Shown in pieces: positions 1 through 5,295 of a stretch of DNA of 5,295 nt (the stretch's first letter is position 1; each line of letters starts with the position of its first letter). The stretch spans positions 1 through 5,295 of the forward strand of contig CANIIN010000233.1 of the NCBI GenBank assembly GCA_947467405.1, written 5' to 3'. This stretch comes from Betaproteobacteria bacterium. Lineage in GTDB: Bacteria; Pseudomonadota; Gammaproteobacteria; Burkholderiales; SG8-39. Under the pieces are notes generated by a model. The model had not been told where the DNA came from and did not search any database. It saw nothing but the letters and a program-made list of their open reading frames with translations. Position numbers and translations under genes: made by a program.

Positions 1-118
1 CGATCTCGTGGTCAGTATCGTGGAATTCCCTGCCGAGCCTGCGCGCAAGCGCGCGCCCGACCGTGGTCTTGCCCGCTCCGGGCATGCCTATCAAGAAAAA
101 TTTCGTCGAAGTATTCAC
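1..118 (-). CDS. aroK: Shikimate kinase I, N-terminal part (cut by window edge)
   Basis: Shikimate kinase transfers the ATP gamma-phosphate to shikimate, giving shikimate 3-phosphate in cytoplasmic chorismate synthesis. Only the first 39 codons are present; the gene continues past position 1. Visible in the translation are a first beta strand (KFFLIG, residues 6-11), the Walker A loop GMPGAGKTT (residues 11-19) followed by VGR, and the DTD motif (Asp34 and Asp36), which in this family contacts Mg2+ and shikimate. The start is a GTG at 116-118: in-frame TGA and TAA stops lie a few codons upstream with no start codon between, and the next ATG (codon 12) falls inside the Walker A loop. No clear Shine-Dalgarno precedes the GTG. 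The position after pilQ matches the common pilMNOPQ-aroK-aroB order of Beta- and Gammaproteobacteria, which supports aroK over other P-loop kinases such as gluconate kinase. Confidence 0.9.
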   Translation of the reverse strand, partial: MNTSTKFFLIGMPGAGKTTVGRALARRLGREFHDTDHEI

Positions 119-148
119 CGGGGCATTTTATCAATCTGCAACGGGCAG

Positions 149-178
149 AAAAAAAGGCCGCGCGAGGCGGCCTTTTTT
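149..178 (-). terminator. Intrinsic terminator after pilQ (potentially bidirectional)
   Basis: A perfect GC-rich stem pairs GGCCGC (156-161) with GCGGCC (167-172) around a 5-base loop. It is extended by six A-T pairs (150-155 with 173-178). Read on the minus strand, the hairpin is followed by a run of seven T (155-149), as expected for Rho-independent termination 14 bases after the pilQ stop codon. The A-run and T-run on opposite arms mean it could also stop plus-strand transcription. It lies between pilQ and aroK, so it should at least reduce read-through into aroK. Confidence 0.9.
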
Positions 179-191
179 ACGTGCGCACAAG

Positions 192-2276
192 CTACCGGGC
201 GCCAGAGGGCTGGGCAAGGCGGGGCGTGATGAATATCAGCAATTCCGTCTTGTTATCCCGACGGGAGGTGCTGCGGAACAGGTTGCCTACGACCGGAAGG
301 TCTCCGAACAGCGGCACCTTGGTAGTGTTGTTGTTGATGTCCTGGGTGTAAATCCCACCGATGACCACCGTGCCGCCATTTTCGACCAGGACTTCCGTCT
401 TGACGTGTTTGGTATTTATGGTGATTGCACCAGAGAGAACATCTCCAACCGCATCTTTATTGACGTCCAGCGCCATGATGATATTTCCGTCCGGCGTAAT
501 CTGGGGTTTAACCTTCAGAGCGAGCACCGCCCTGCGAAACGAAACCGAGGTTGCGCCGCTTGAGGTCGCCTGCTGAAACGGGATTTCCGTTCCCTGTTCG
601 ATGATGGCCTCGACATTATTGGCAGTCAACACCCGCGGGCTGGATATGATCTTGCCCTTGCCGTCGGCTTCCAGCGCTGTCAACTCGAGATTCAGAAAAC
701 GGGTAAATGAGCTATTGAAAAGGCTCAATGAGAACTGACCCGGGTTAAAACCTCCGACCCCGCTCGCAGGCAAATTCACGAAATTTCCGGATGCTGTTGC
801 CCCTGTACCTGAGACGGGAGTAACAGTTGGACCAAATTGAACGCGTGAATCCGTGTCTCCGAGAACCCGGCTGCCTGCCACTTTCGAATTGCTGTAGCCA
901 AACCGAACGCCCAGGTTCTTGCTGAAGCTGTCGTTCGCTTCAACGATACGCGCCTCAATAAGCACTTGCTGCACAGGAATATCAACCTGCCCGATGAGCT
1001 TACGCACATCTTCCAGGCGCGTGGGCACGTCCTGAATGAATACTGTGTTCGTGCGCGCATCGATCACCGCGCTGCCCCTCTTGGAAAGAATGCGCTGCGT
1101 GGCATCGCTGACCAGTTTGGCAACGTCCGCGGCCTTGGCATAGTTCAGCTGGAAACTCTCCGTCCTCAAGGGCTCCAGTTCACCAATCTGCTGCAGTGAC
1201 TCCAGATTCAGCTTCTCTTTGGTTGCGAGCTCGTCCCTTGGCGCAATCCAGATGATGTTGCCATTTTTGCGCATGTCGAGGCCGCGGGTCTGCAGGATGA
1301 TGTCCAGAGCCTGGTCCCAGGGCACGTCCTTCAAGCGCAAGGTGAGGTTGCCGCCAACGGTATCGCTGGTGATGATGTTGAGGTCGGTGAAATCGGCAAT
1401 CACGTTCAGCACGCTGCGCACTTCCACGTTCTGGAAGTTCAGCGAAAGTTTCTCGCCCGAAAATCCGCCGCGGCTGCCTTGCACCAGCTTGCTGGGGTCA
1501 ACCTGAATGGGTTTTACTTCGACCACAAACTGATTGTCGGTCTGGTAGGCGTTGTGCTCCCACAGCCCCTTTGGCTCAATGACGATACGGACGTTCTCCC
1601 CCTGCGTGAATGCGCTGACAGACTGAACCGGCGTGGCGAAATCAACCACGTCATAGCGCTTGCGCAAAGCGTCAGGCAACTGGGTCTTGAGCATCTCCAC
1701 GATCAGCGACTGCCCCTGCTGCCGGATATCAATGCCAGTCGAACTATCGGAAAGATTGATGACGATACGACCTTCGCCAAGCCGGCCTCGGCGGAAATTG
1801 ATGTCCCTGATCGAGTGGGCCACGTCGCCCCGTCCCTCGGCAAAGCGTGCCGCACCCGTGGCTACCGCAGGTGCTGCAGTGGGGGTCATGGATATAACAA
1901 GATTCCTGCCGTCCACCCTGGTCTCGTACTGCACCATGTTGCGCAGGTTGAGCACCATGCGCGTCCGGTCGCCGACCTGAATAATATTCATGGACCTGAG
2001 TTCGCTTTCGCCGATTTCCTGGCTGTTGCGCCCTAGGTTGTTGCTGGTTCTAGGGAAATCAAAGGCGATGCGGGCCGGACTGGCGATGGAGAAACTTGCC
2101 GGCGATGCAGACAGCGGTTCCTTCAGGGTCAGTTGCACCAGGATGCGGCCAGATTGCTGGCCGACATTGATCGCCTCGATGCTGTTTTGCTGGGCAAGCG
2201 CGAGTGGTCCAATGATCAAGCAGCCCAAGGCCATCCATGTATTGATCATCAGTTTTCGCAGCTGTATCGTTTTCAT
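192..2276 (-). CDS. pilQ: Type IV pilus secretin PilQ
   Basis: This is the outer-membrane secretin whose multimeric ring lets the type IV pilus cross the outer membrane. The protein has 694 residues, a usual length. A Sec signal peptide covers about residues 1-28 (basic start, hydrophobic core, likely cleavage after ALA before QQN). Next come two AMIN domains (about 33-130 and 155-256), which in the family bind peptidoglycan, separated by an Ala-rich linker. An STN/N0-type domain follows (about 277-346, with VPWDQALDIIL at 318-328), then a NolW-type N1 domain (about 373-435). The secretin barrel region (about 525-687) carries SSPRVLTANN (545-554) and the hallmark VPLFGDLPVVGNLF (654-667). The ATG overlaps the pilP TGA by four bases and follows a GGGGGTGG ribosome binding site. 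An in-frame ATG at codon 10 is possible but would leave a shorter basic n-region. The stop is TAG, with a terminator just beyond. Confidence 0.97.
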   Translation of the reverse strand: MKTIQLRKLMINTWMALGCLIIGPLALAQQNSIEAINVGQQSGRILVQLTLKEPLSASPASFSIASPARIAFDFPRTSNNLGRNSQEIGESELRSMNIIQVGDRTRMVLNLRNMVQYETRVDGRNLVISMTPTAAPAVATGAARFAEGRGDVAHSIRDINFRRGRLGEGRIVINLSDSSTGIDIRQQGQSLIVEMLKTQLPDALRKRYDVVDFATPVQSVSAFTQGENVRIVIEPKGLWEHNAYQTDNQFVVEVKPIQVDPSKLVQGSRGGFSGEKLSLNFQNVEVRSVLNVIADFTDLNIITSDTVGGNLTLRLKDVPWDQALDIILQTRGLDMRKNGNIIWIAPRDELATKEKLNLESLQQIGELEPLRTESFQLNYAKAADVAKLVSDATQRILSKRGSAVIDARTNTVFIQDVPTRLEDVRKLIGQVDIPVQQVLIEARIVEANDSFSKNLGVRFGYSNSKVAGSRVLGDTDSRVQFGPTVTPVSGTGATASGNFVNLPASGVGGFNPGQFSLSLFNSSFTRFLNLELTALEADGKGKIISSPRVLTANNVEAIIEQGTEIPFQQATSSGATSVSFRRAVLALKVKPQITPDGNIIMALDVNKDAVGDVLSGAITINTKHVKTEVLVENGGTVVIGGIYTQDINNNTTKVPLFGDLPVVGNLFRSTSRRDNKTELLIFITPRLAQPSGAR

Positions 2277-2794
2277 TTGCCACCCCCTGCTTCCTGTAAC
2301 TGCAGCGCACTTTGCCGCTCCGCCCAGTCGCCAGTGGCGTCCTGGATCAACTCGCGCAGTTGAATCTGGTTTTCCGAAATAGTCGTGACTAGACCGAAAT
2401 TCTGGCCGAGGTAGTTGCCCACCTTCACGCGGTACAGGCTTGCGTCCGCCCTGACCAGCGCGAACGTCTGCTTGCTCTGTTGCAATACGCCGACCATCTT
2501 GAGCGACTCCAGCGGGAACGACTCAAGAGGTTCTTTTGGACGGTTGAGGTCAGGCTTGAGCCCGCCACCACTTCCGGCCGAGCGGGTGACCAGTTCGATC
2601 TTGGCAGCACCGAACGGCTCCGGCATCTCGAATGCGGAGTACGGCACAGGTTCATAGGGTTTCACTACCGGAAGCGGGTCAATCTTTCCCCGCAGATCCT
2701 TGGTGAGATTGTTGAGTTCCTGCTTGAGGTCGCTGTGTTCCTCACCACCGCAGGAAACAAGCAGGACCGCCAGTATGATCACGAGGCGTTTCAT
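2273..2794 (-). CDS. pilP: Type IV pilus assembly lipoprotein PilP
   Basis: PilP is an inner-membrane-anchored periplasmic lipoprotein that bridges the PilNO heterodimer and the N-terminal domains of the PilQ secretin. The 173-residue product matches the family length. The signal peptide (residues 1-14) ends in a lipobox, L-V-S-Cys15, followed by Gly-Gly rather than Asp. An extended Pro-rich and Gly-rich stretch (about 36-90) follows, matching the disordered region that in homologues wraps the PilNO dimer. The conserved C-terminal beta-sandwich domain spans about 92-168, with ESLKMVGVL, YRVKVGNYLGQNFG and ENQIQLRELIQD. The ATG is three bases after the pilO TAA, and the TGA overlaps the pilQ start as ATGA, suggesting translational coupling in both directions. 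The Shine-Dalgarno is weak and lies inside the end of pilO. Confidence 0.96.
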   Translation of the reverse strand: MKRLVIILAVLLVSCGGEEHSDLKQELNNLTKDLRGKIDPLPVVKPYEPVPYSAFEMPEPFGAAKIELVTRSAGSGGGLKPDLNRPKEPLESFPLESLKMVGVLQQSKQTFALVRADASLYRVKVGNYLGQNFGLVTTISENQIQLRELIQDATGDWAERQSALQLQEAGGGK

Positions 2795-2797
2795 GGA

Positions 2798-3433
2798 TTA
2801 TTTCTTACCCTTGGCTGCTTTGGCTGCGGCCTTGCGCTGGGTTGCCACCTCTTCATCATCAAGGTAGCGGAATGTCTTTGCGACTGTGTCCATGGTCAAG
2901 CCATCCTTGGACATTGCGATGGAAAGGTCATTCAGCGTCACAATGCGGGACAACTGGCCGATGTCACTCGCAAACTGCCCGATGTCGTGATAACCGCCGA
3001 CAACGCGAAGCTGGATTGGAAGCTCGGCATAGAAATCTCGGGCCGTTTCAGCCGGCGCCGGCTTGAACAAATCAAACTGTAGGCCGCGACCCAAACCTGC
3101 CTGGTTGATATCGACGAGCAGCGCATCCATCTGTGAACGGTTGGGCAACTGCTTGAGCAAGGTGCCGAAGGAGCTGTCAATTTCCCGCAATTGCTGTCGG
3201 TGCAGGTCCAAATTGATGGCCTGCTGCTTTTTCTTGACGTAATCGTCCTTGAGGTTCCTCTCCCGCACGCGGCCATCATCCAGTTCCTGGAGTTGTCCTT
3301 CCCAGTCACCGTAGTAGGCACCAACCAGAATGGCCAAGAAAAGCCCCAGCAGGCCGAGCGCCTTGGGAAGGGGCGGCCACGCGCCGGGGTCTTTGAAATT
3401 CAGGTTCTTGAACTGTTCAACCAATTGGTTCAT
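2798..3433 (-). CDS. pilO: Type IV pilus inner-membrane alignment protein PilO
   Basis: PilO pairs with PilN in the inner membrane and with it aligns the cytoplasmic motor side with the PilQ pore. The product has 211 residues. A short cytoplasmic N-terminus contains FKNLNFKDPGAWPPLPK (8-24), typical of this family. One transmembrane helix follows (about 25-41), then a periplasmic coiled coil (about 45-90, charged and Gln-rich) and a ferredoxin-like globular domain (about 100-190, with LPNRSQMDALLVDINQAGL and the ELPIQLRVVGGYHDIGQFASDI region). The last 12 or so residues are a Lys/Ala tail. The ATG follows a GGGGA ribosome binding site five bases upstream and starts 11 bases after the pilN stop. 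Confidence 0.96.
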   Translation of the reverse strand: MNQLVEQFKNLNFKDPGAWPPLPKALGLLGLFLAILVGAYYGDWEGQLQELDDGRVRERNLKDDYVKKKQQAINLDLHRQQLREIDSSFGTLLKQLPNRSQMDALLVDINQAGLGRGLQFDLFKPAPAETARDFYAELPIQLRVVGGYHDIGQFASDIGQLSRIVTLNDLSIAMSKDGLTMDTVAKTFRYLDDEEVATQRKAAAKAAKGKK

Positions 3434-3444
3434 GGCTGTCCCCG

Positions 3445-4041
3445 CTAACCCTTCTTCGCAGCTGCAGCCGGAGCACCGCCCCTGGCAGCATCCTCAGTCT
3501 GCTGACGCTTGAGACTCATGTTCATGGTGAATTCAGCCACCCGCTTGTTGTTCACGATACCGGCCTTGATTTCGACCAGATCGGGGCTCTCAAGGTAGGG
3601 CGAAGACGCGATATTGCGCATCAGGGTGGAGACCCGTGCGCTTGACTGGGCATAGCCCACCAGATTGACGCGCAACCCTGTTTGCTTGACGGTCTTCAGG
3701 TACACACCATCCGGCACCTGCCTGACCAGTTGATCGAGCAGGTTGACCGATTGCGCCCGGTCCGACTGGAGTCGTTCAATCACCTGTTTACGCGCAAGGA
3801 GGGCGGCAATTTCCTCCTTGAGCTTCTTGATTTCGTCGATTTCCTTGTCCAGCCTCGCATTTTCCTTTTTCAGGAATTCGTTGCGTTCGGTCTGAACGGC
3901 GATATAACCAGCGATGACGCCATGCACCAGCACGACGATCGCGATACCAAGCACCGCGACCATCCCGGCCAGAATGGCCAGATGCTTGCGCTGCGCCTTG
4001 CGCCGCTCCTCGCGGTGGGGAAGAAGGTTTATGCGGATCAT
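3445..4041 (-). CDS. pilN: Type IV pilus inner-membrane alignment protein PilN
   Basis: PilN is a bitopic inner-membrane protein that connects cytoplasmic PilM to periplasmic PilO and PilP. The ATG at 4041 gives 198 residues and puts the conserved PilM-binding tail INLLPHRE at residues 4-11. An upstream in-frame TTG at 4071 would bury that motif, and the ATG overlaps the pilM TGA as ATGA with GGAG nine bases before it, so the shorter form is chosen. After the tail come a basic stretch, one transmembrane helix (about 21-49), a highly charged coiled coil (about 51-95) and a ferredoxin-like periplasmic domain (about 98-178, with LLDQLVRQVPDGVYLKTVKQ). A low-complexity Ala/Lys tail closes the protein (about 185-198). 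Confidence 0.96.
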   Translation of the reverse strand: MIRINLLPHREERRKAQRKHLAILAGMVAVLGIAIVVLVHGVIAGYIAVQTERNEFLKKENARLDKEIDEIKKLKEEIAALLARKQVIERLQSDRAQSVNLLDQLVRQVPDGVYLKTVKQTGLRVNLVGYAQSSARVSTLMRNIASSPYLESPDLVEIKAGIVNNKRVAEFTMNMSLKRQQTEDAARGGAPAAAAKKG

Positions 4042-5117
4042 GGATCGAATCTCCGCAAGGCCAGACCGCAAGCAATCATCAGCGATGGGGCGTCGGACAC
4101 CAGCTTTTTGAGCTGAATGCGTGGGGAGATTGCCATGTTGGCAAACGGATTGGCAACCAGGGTACTCACCTGGGTACGAGTATTCACAACATCATCCAGC
4201 CCAGGAATGACCGCCGACCCGCCCGTCAGCAGTATGTGCTCAACAGAATTGTAGGGCGTCGAGGTGAAAAAGAATTGCATGGCGCGCTGGATCTCAAGGG
4301 CGACGTTCTCCATGAACGGGCGCAGCACCTCGGCTTCGTAGTTCTCGGGAAGTCCTCCGGAGCGCTTTGCCGCCTCGGCCTCCTCCGGGCTCATGCCGTA
4401 CAGTCGCATGATGTCCTGCGTCAGTTGGGCGCCGCCAAATGCCTGTTCACGAGTGTATATCGACTGGTCATTGCGCAACACCGTGATATTCATGACGTTG
4501 GCGCCAATATCCACCAGCACCACGTTCTGGTCGACGCCTTGACCGGGCAGAGTTTGCCGGATCAGCTCGAACGACGTTTGTACGGCGTAAGATTCAACAT
4601 CCATGCACAGCGCCCTCAGGCCCGCAGCCTGGGCCACGGCCACCCTGTCCTCGACCTTTTCCTTACGGGACGCGGCAATCAGGACTTCCACTTCATCAGG
4701 GCTGGACGGCGCCGGACCGACCACCTGGAAGTCAAGATTGACCTCTTCCAGGGCAAACGGGATGTACTGGTTGGCTTCGCTTTCCACCTGGACTTCAAGC
4801 TCTTCTTCCCGCAGTCCTGCGGGAACGATGATTTTCTTGGTGATGACCGCAGCCGAGGGGAGTGCCATGGCCACGTTCTTGGTACGCGTGCCCATTTTCT
4901 TCCAGGCCCGCTGCACCGCCTCCACCACCGCCTCAAGGTTGGCAATATTGCCATCCAGCGTGGCGTCCCTAGGCAGTGGCTCGATCACGTAACGCTCGAC
5001 CCGCACCGCACCTTTGCCGGCGTCGACCATCTCCACCATCTTGACGGACGATGAACTGATGTCCATCCCGAACAGCGGCGGCGTCTTCGGCTTGAATATG
5101 TCGAAATTGAGGGCCAA
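4038..5117 (-). CDS. pilM: Type IV pilus assembly actin-like ATPase PilM
   Basis: PilM is a cytoplasmic FtsA/actin-like protein that binds ATP in homologues and docks on the PilN N-terminus at the inner face of the membrane. With a TTG start at 5117 it has 359 residues. Visible motifs are phosphate 1, GMDISSSSVKMVE (17-29); a conserved ESEANQYIPF (112-121); phosphate 2, VLVDIGANVMNITVL (200-214); and the adenosine loop LLTGGSAVIPGL (296-307) followed by NPF (323-325). The start is uncertain because no ATG lies upstream of the phosphate 1 loop. TTG codons exist at 5135, 5123 and 5117, and only 5117 has a well-spaced Shine-Dalgarno. It also gives the N-terminus MALNFDIFKPK, the short hydrophobic-basic lead common in relatives. 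The stop overlaps the pilN ATG by four bases. It is the first gene of the operon. Confidence 0.95.
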   Translation of the reverse strand: MALNFDIFKPKTPPLFGMDISSSSVKMVEMVDAGKGAVRVERYVIEPLPRDATLDGNIANLEAVVEAVQRAWKKMGTRTKNVAMALPSAAVITKKIIVPAGLREEELEVQVESEANQYIPFALEEVNLDFQVVGPAPSSPDEVEVLIAASRKEKVEDRVAVAQAAGLRALCMDVESYAVQTSFELIRQTLPGQGVDQNVVLVDIGANVMNITVLRNDQSIYTREQAFGGAQLTQDIMRLYGMSPEEAEAAKRSGGLPENYEAEVLRPFMENVALEIQRAMQFFFTSTPYNSVEHILLTGGSAVIPGLDDVVNTRTQVSTLVANPFANMAISPRIQLKKLVSDAPSLMIACGLALRRFDP

Positions 5118-5126
5118 ACCCAAATT

Positions 5127-5132
5127 CCCTTT
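5127..5132 (-). promoter_or_regulatory. Ribosome binding site deciding the pilM start
   Basis: On the minus strand this reads AAAGGG. It is nine bases before the TTG at 5117 but only three before the TTG at 5123, and it lies downstream of the TTG at 5135. The region before 5135 has no purine-rich match to the 16S tail. This favours 5117 as the pilM start. Confidence 0.6.
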
Positions 5133-5157
5133 CAACTATGGCAGGTTACGCGCGGAA

Positions 5158-5187
5158 ATTATAATCCACGTTAAATCCTAGTGTCGT
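5158..5187 (-). promoter_or_regulatory. Candidate sigma-70 promoter of pilMNOPQ spanning the IS junction
   Basis: The minus strand carries a perfect -10 box TATAAT at 5158-5163. Eighteen bases upstream, at 5182-5187, is ACGACA, which matches four of six positions of TTGACA and lies within the IS end. Transcription would begin near 5150, giving a leader of about 33 bases to the pilM TTG at 5117. The -10 is convincing by sequence; the -35 is weak and the spacing slightly long. No terminator-like hairpin separates the transposase stop from pilM, so read-through from the IS is also possible. Confidence 0.5.
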
Positions 5188-5295
5188 GAGTCTGAAATGC
5201 GTTTACAAAATCTGGCGAGGCTATCGAGAATTTCATCAGCGGACTTGGACCAGACAAAGGGTTTTGATTGCTGGTTATGAAAATCGAGGTACTGA
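5178..5295 (-). CDS. IS630-family transposase, C-terminal end (cut by window edge)
   Basis: The last 38 codons and a TAG stop (5178-5180) are present; the gene begins beyond the right edge. The translation begins QYLDFHNQQSKPFVWSKSADE, continues ILDSLARFCKRI and ends SDSRH. The pattern of N-x-x-x-KPFVW followed by ADEIL-x-S-(I/L)-AR-(F/Y)-C-x-RI at the extreme C-terminus is characteristic of IS630-type DDE transposases, after the last catalytic Glu. The catalytic residues themselves are outside the window, so whether the enzyme is intact cannot be judged. It is transcribed toward pilM. Identification is from recognised motifs, not a search. Confidence 0.8.
   Translation of the reverse strand, partial: QYLDFHNQQSKPFVWSKSADEILDSLARFCKRISDSRH
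5181..5295 (-). mobile_element. End of an IS630-family insertion sequence
   Basis: The transposase reading frame runs to the very edge of the element. The likely boundary is the TA at 5179-5180, because IS630-type elements insert at TA (often within CTAG) and duplicate it. The terminal inverted repeat would then start with GTGTCGTGAGTC at 5181 and run inward. The partner repeat and the second TA copy lie outside the window, so the boundary is inferred from the family's target preference and from where the transposase ends. Confidence 0.65.

Noticed and set aside
41..54. GCGCGC-AA-GCGCGC inverted repeat near the left edge
   Set aside because: It lies in the aroK reading frame and is explained by GC-rich codons for Ala and Arg following the Walker A loop.
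63..563. Plus-strand open frame of 166 codons running across aroK, the terminator and the pilQ 3' end
   Set aside because: It crosses three recognisable minus-strand features, including the terminator hairpin, and its translation resembles nothing known.
1479..2036. Plus-strand open frame of 185 codons antisense to pilQ
   Set aside because: It is a shadow of the AMIN-domain region of pilQ. There is no ribosome binding site, no recognisable motif and no neighbouring gene on that strand.
3050..3063. 14-bp palindrome AGCCGGCGCCGGCT in pilO
   Set aside because: It falls in codons for a Pro/Ala linker (KPAPAE), where GCC, CCG and GGC repeats arise easily. There is no matching copy elsewhere in the window and no operator context.
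4042..4071. Longer pilN start (TTG at 4071)
   Set aside because: It would add ten residues before the conserved MIRINLLPHRE N-terminus and abandon the ATGA overlap and the well-placed GGAG.
4236..5054. Plus-strand open frame of 272 codons antisense to pilM
   Set aside because: It lies wholly within pilM, which has clear actin-family motifs. The antisense translation is His/Arg/Leu-rich with no recognisable domain, as expected for the mirror of a GC-rich gene.
1..5295. tRNA, rRNA, CRISPR arrays, riboswitches or defence genes
   Set aside because: Coding sequence fills nearly the whole window, and the two short spacers show no cloverleaf, regular repeats or conserved leader structure beyond the terminator and promoter described.

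Overview
The window holds the type IV pilus assembly operon pilMNOPQ, complete and all on the minus strand, so it reads from right to left. It is flanked by the first 39 codons of aroK (shikimate kinase) at the left edge and the C-terminal end of an IS630-family transposase at the right edge. Gene order, protein sequences and GC-rich codon use point to a betaproteobacterium; the genus cannot be fixed from this sequence alone.

Layout in direction of transcription: (1) 5295-5181, the outer end of an IS630-type insertion sequence whose transposase reads toward pilM. (2) 5180-5118, a short control region with a perfect TATAAT -10 box (5158-5163), a possible -35 box inside the IS end (5182-5187) and a Shine-Dalgarno (5127-5132). 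(3) pilM, pilN, pilO, pilP and pilQ (5117-192), tightly packed: 4-bp ATGA overlaps at pilM/pilN and pilP/pilQ, 11 bp between pilN and pilO, and 3 bp between pilO and pilP. (4) An intrinsic terminator (149-178) directly after pilQ. (5) The aroK start (GTG at 118), running off the left edge.

The five Pil proteins form the alignment subcomplex and outer-membrane pore of the type IV pilus. PilM is a cytoplasmic actin-like protein that binds the short N-terminal tail of PilN. PilN and PilO are single-pass inner-membrane proteins with coiled coils and periplasmic ferredoxin-like domains. PilP is an inner-membrane lipoprotein that links PilNO to the periplasmic N-domains of PilQ. PilQ is the secretin through which the pilus leaves the cell. 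All five look intact, with the expected lengths and motifs.

I see no previously undescribed system here. The parts that merit attention are at the two boundaries. The IS lies immediately upstream of the operon and may supply half of its promoter, and a strong terminator separates pilQ from aroK, whose GTG start lacks an obvious ribosome binding site. No stretch over 300 bases lacks a gene.
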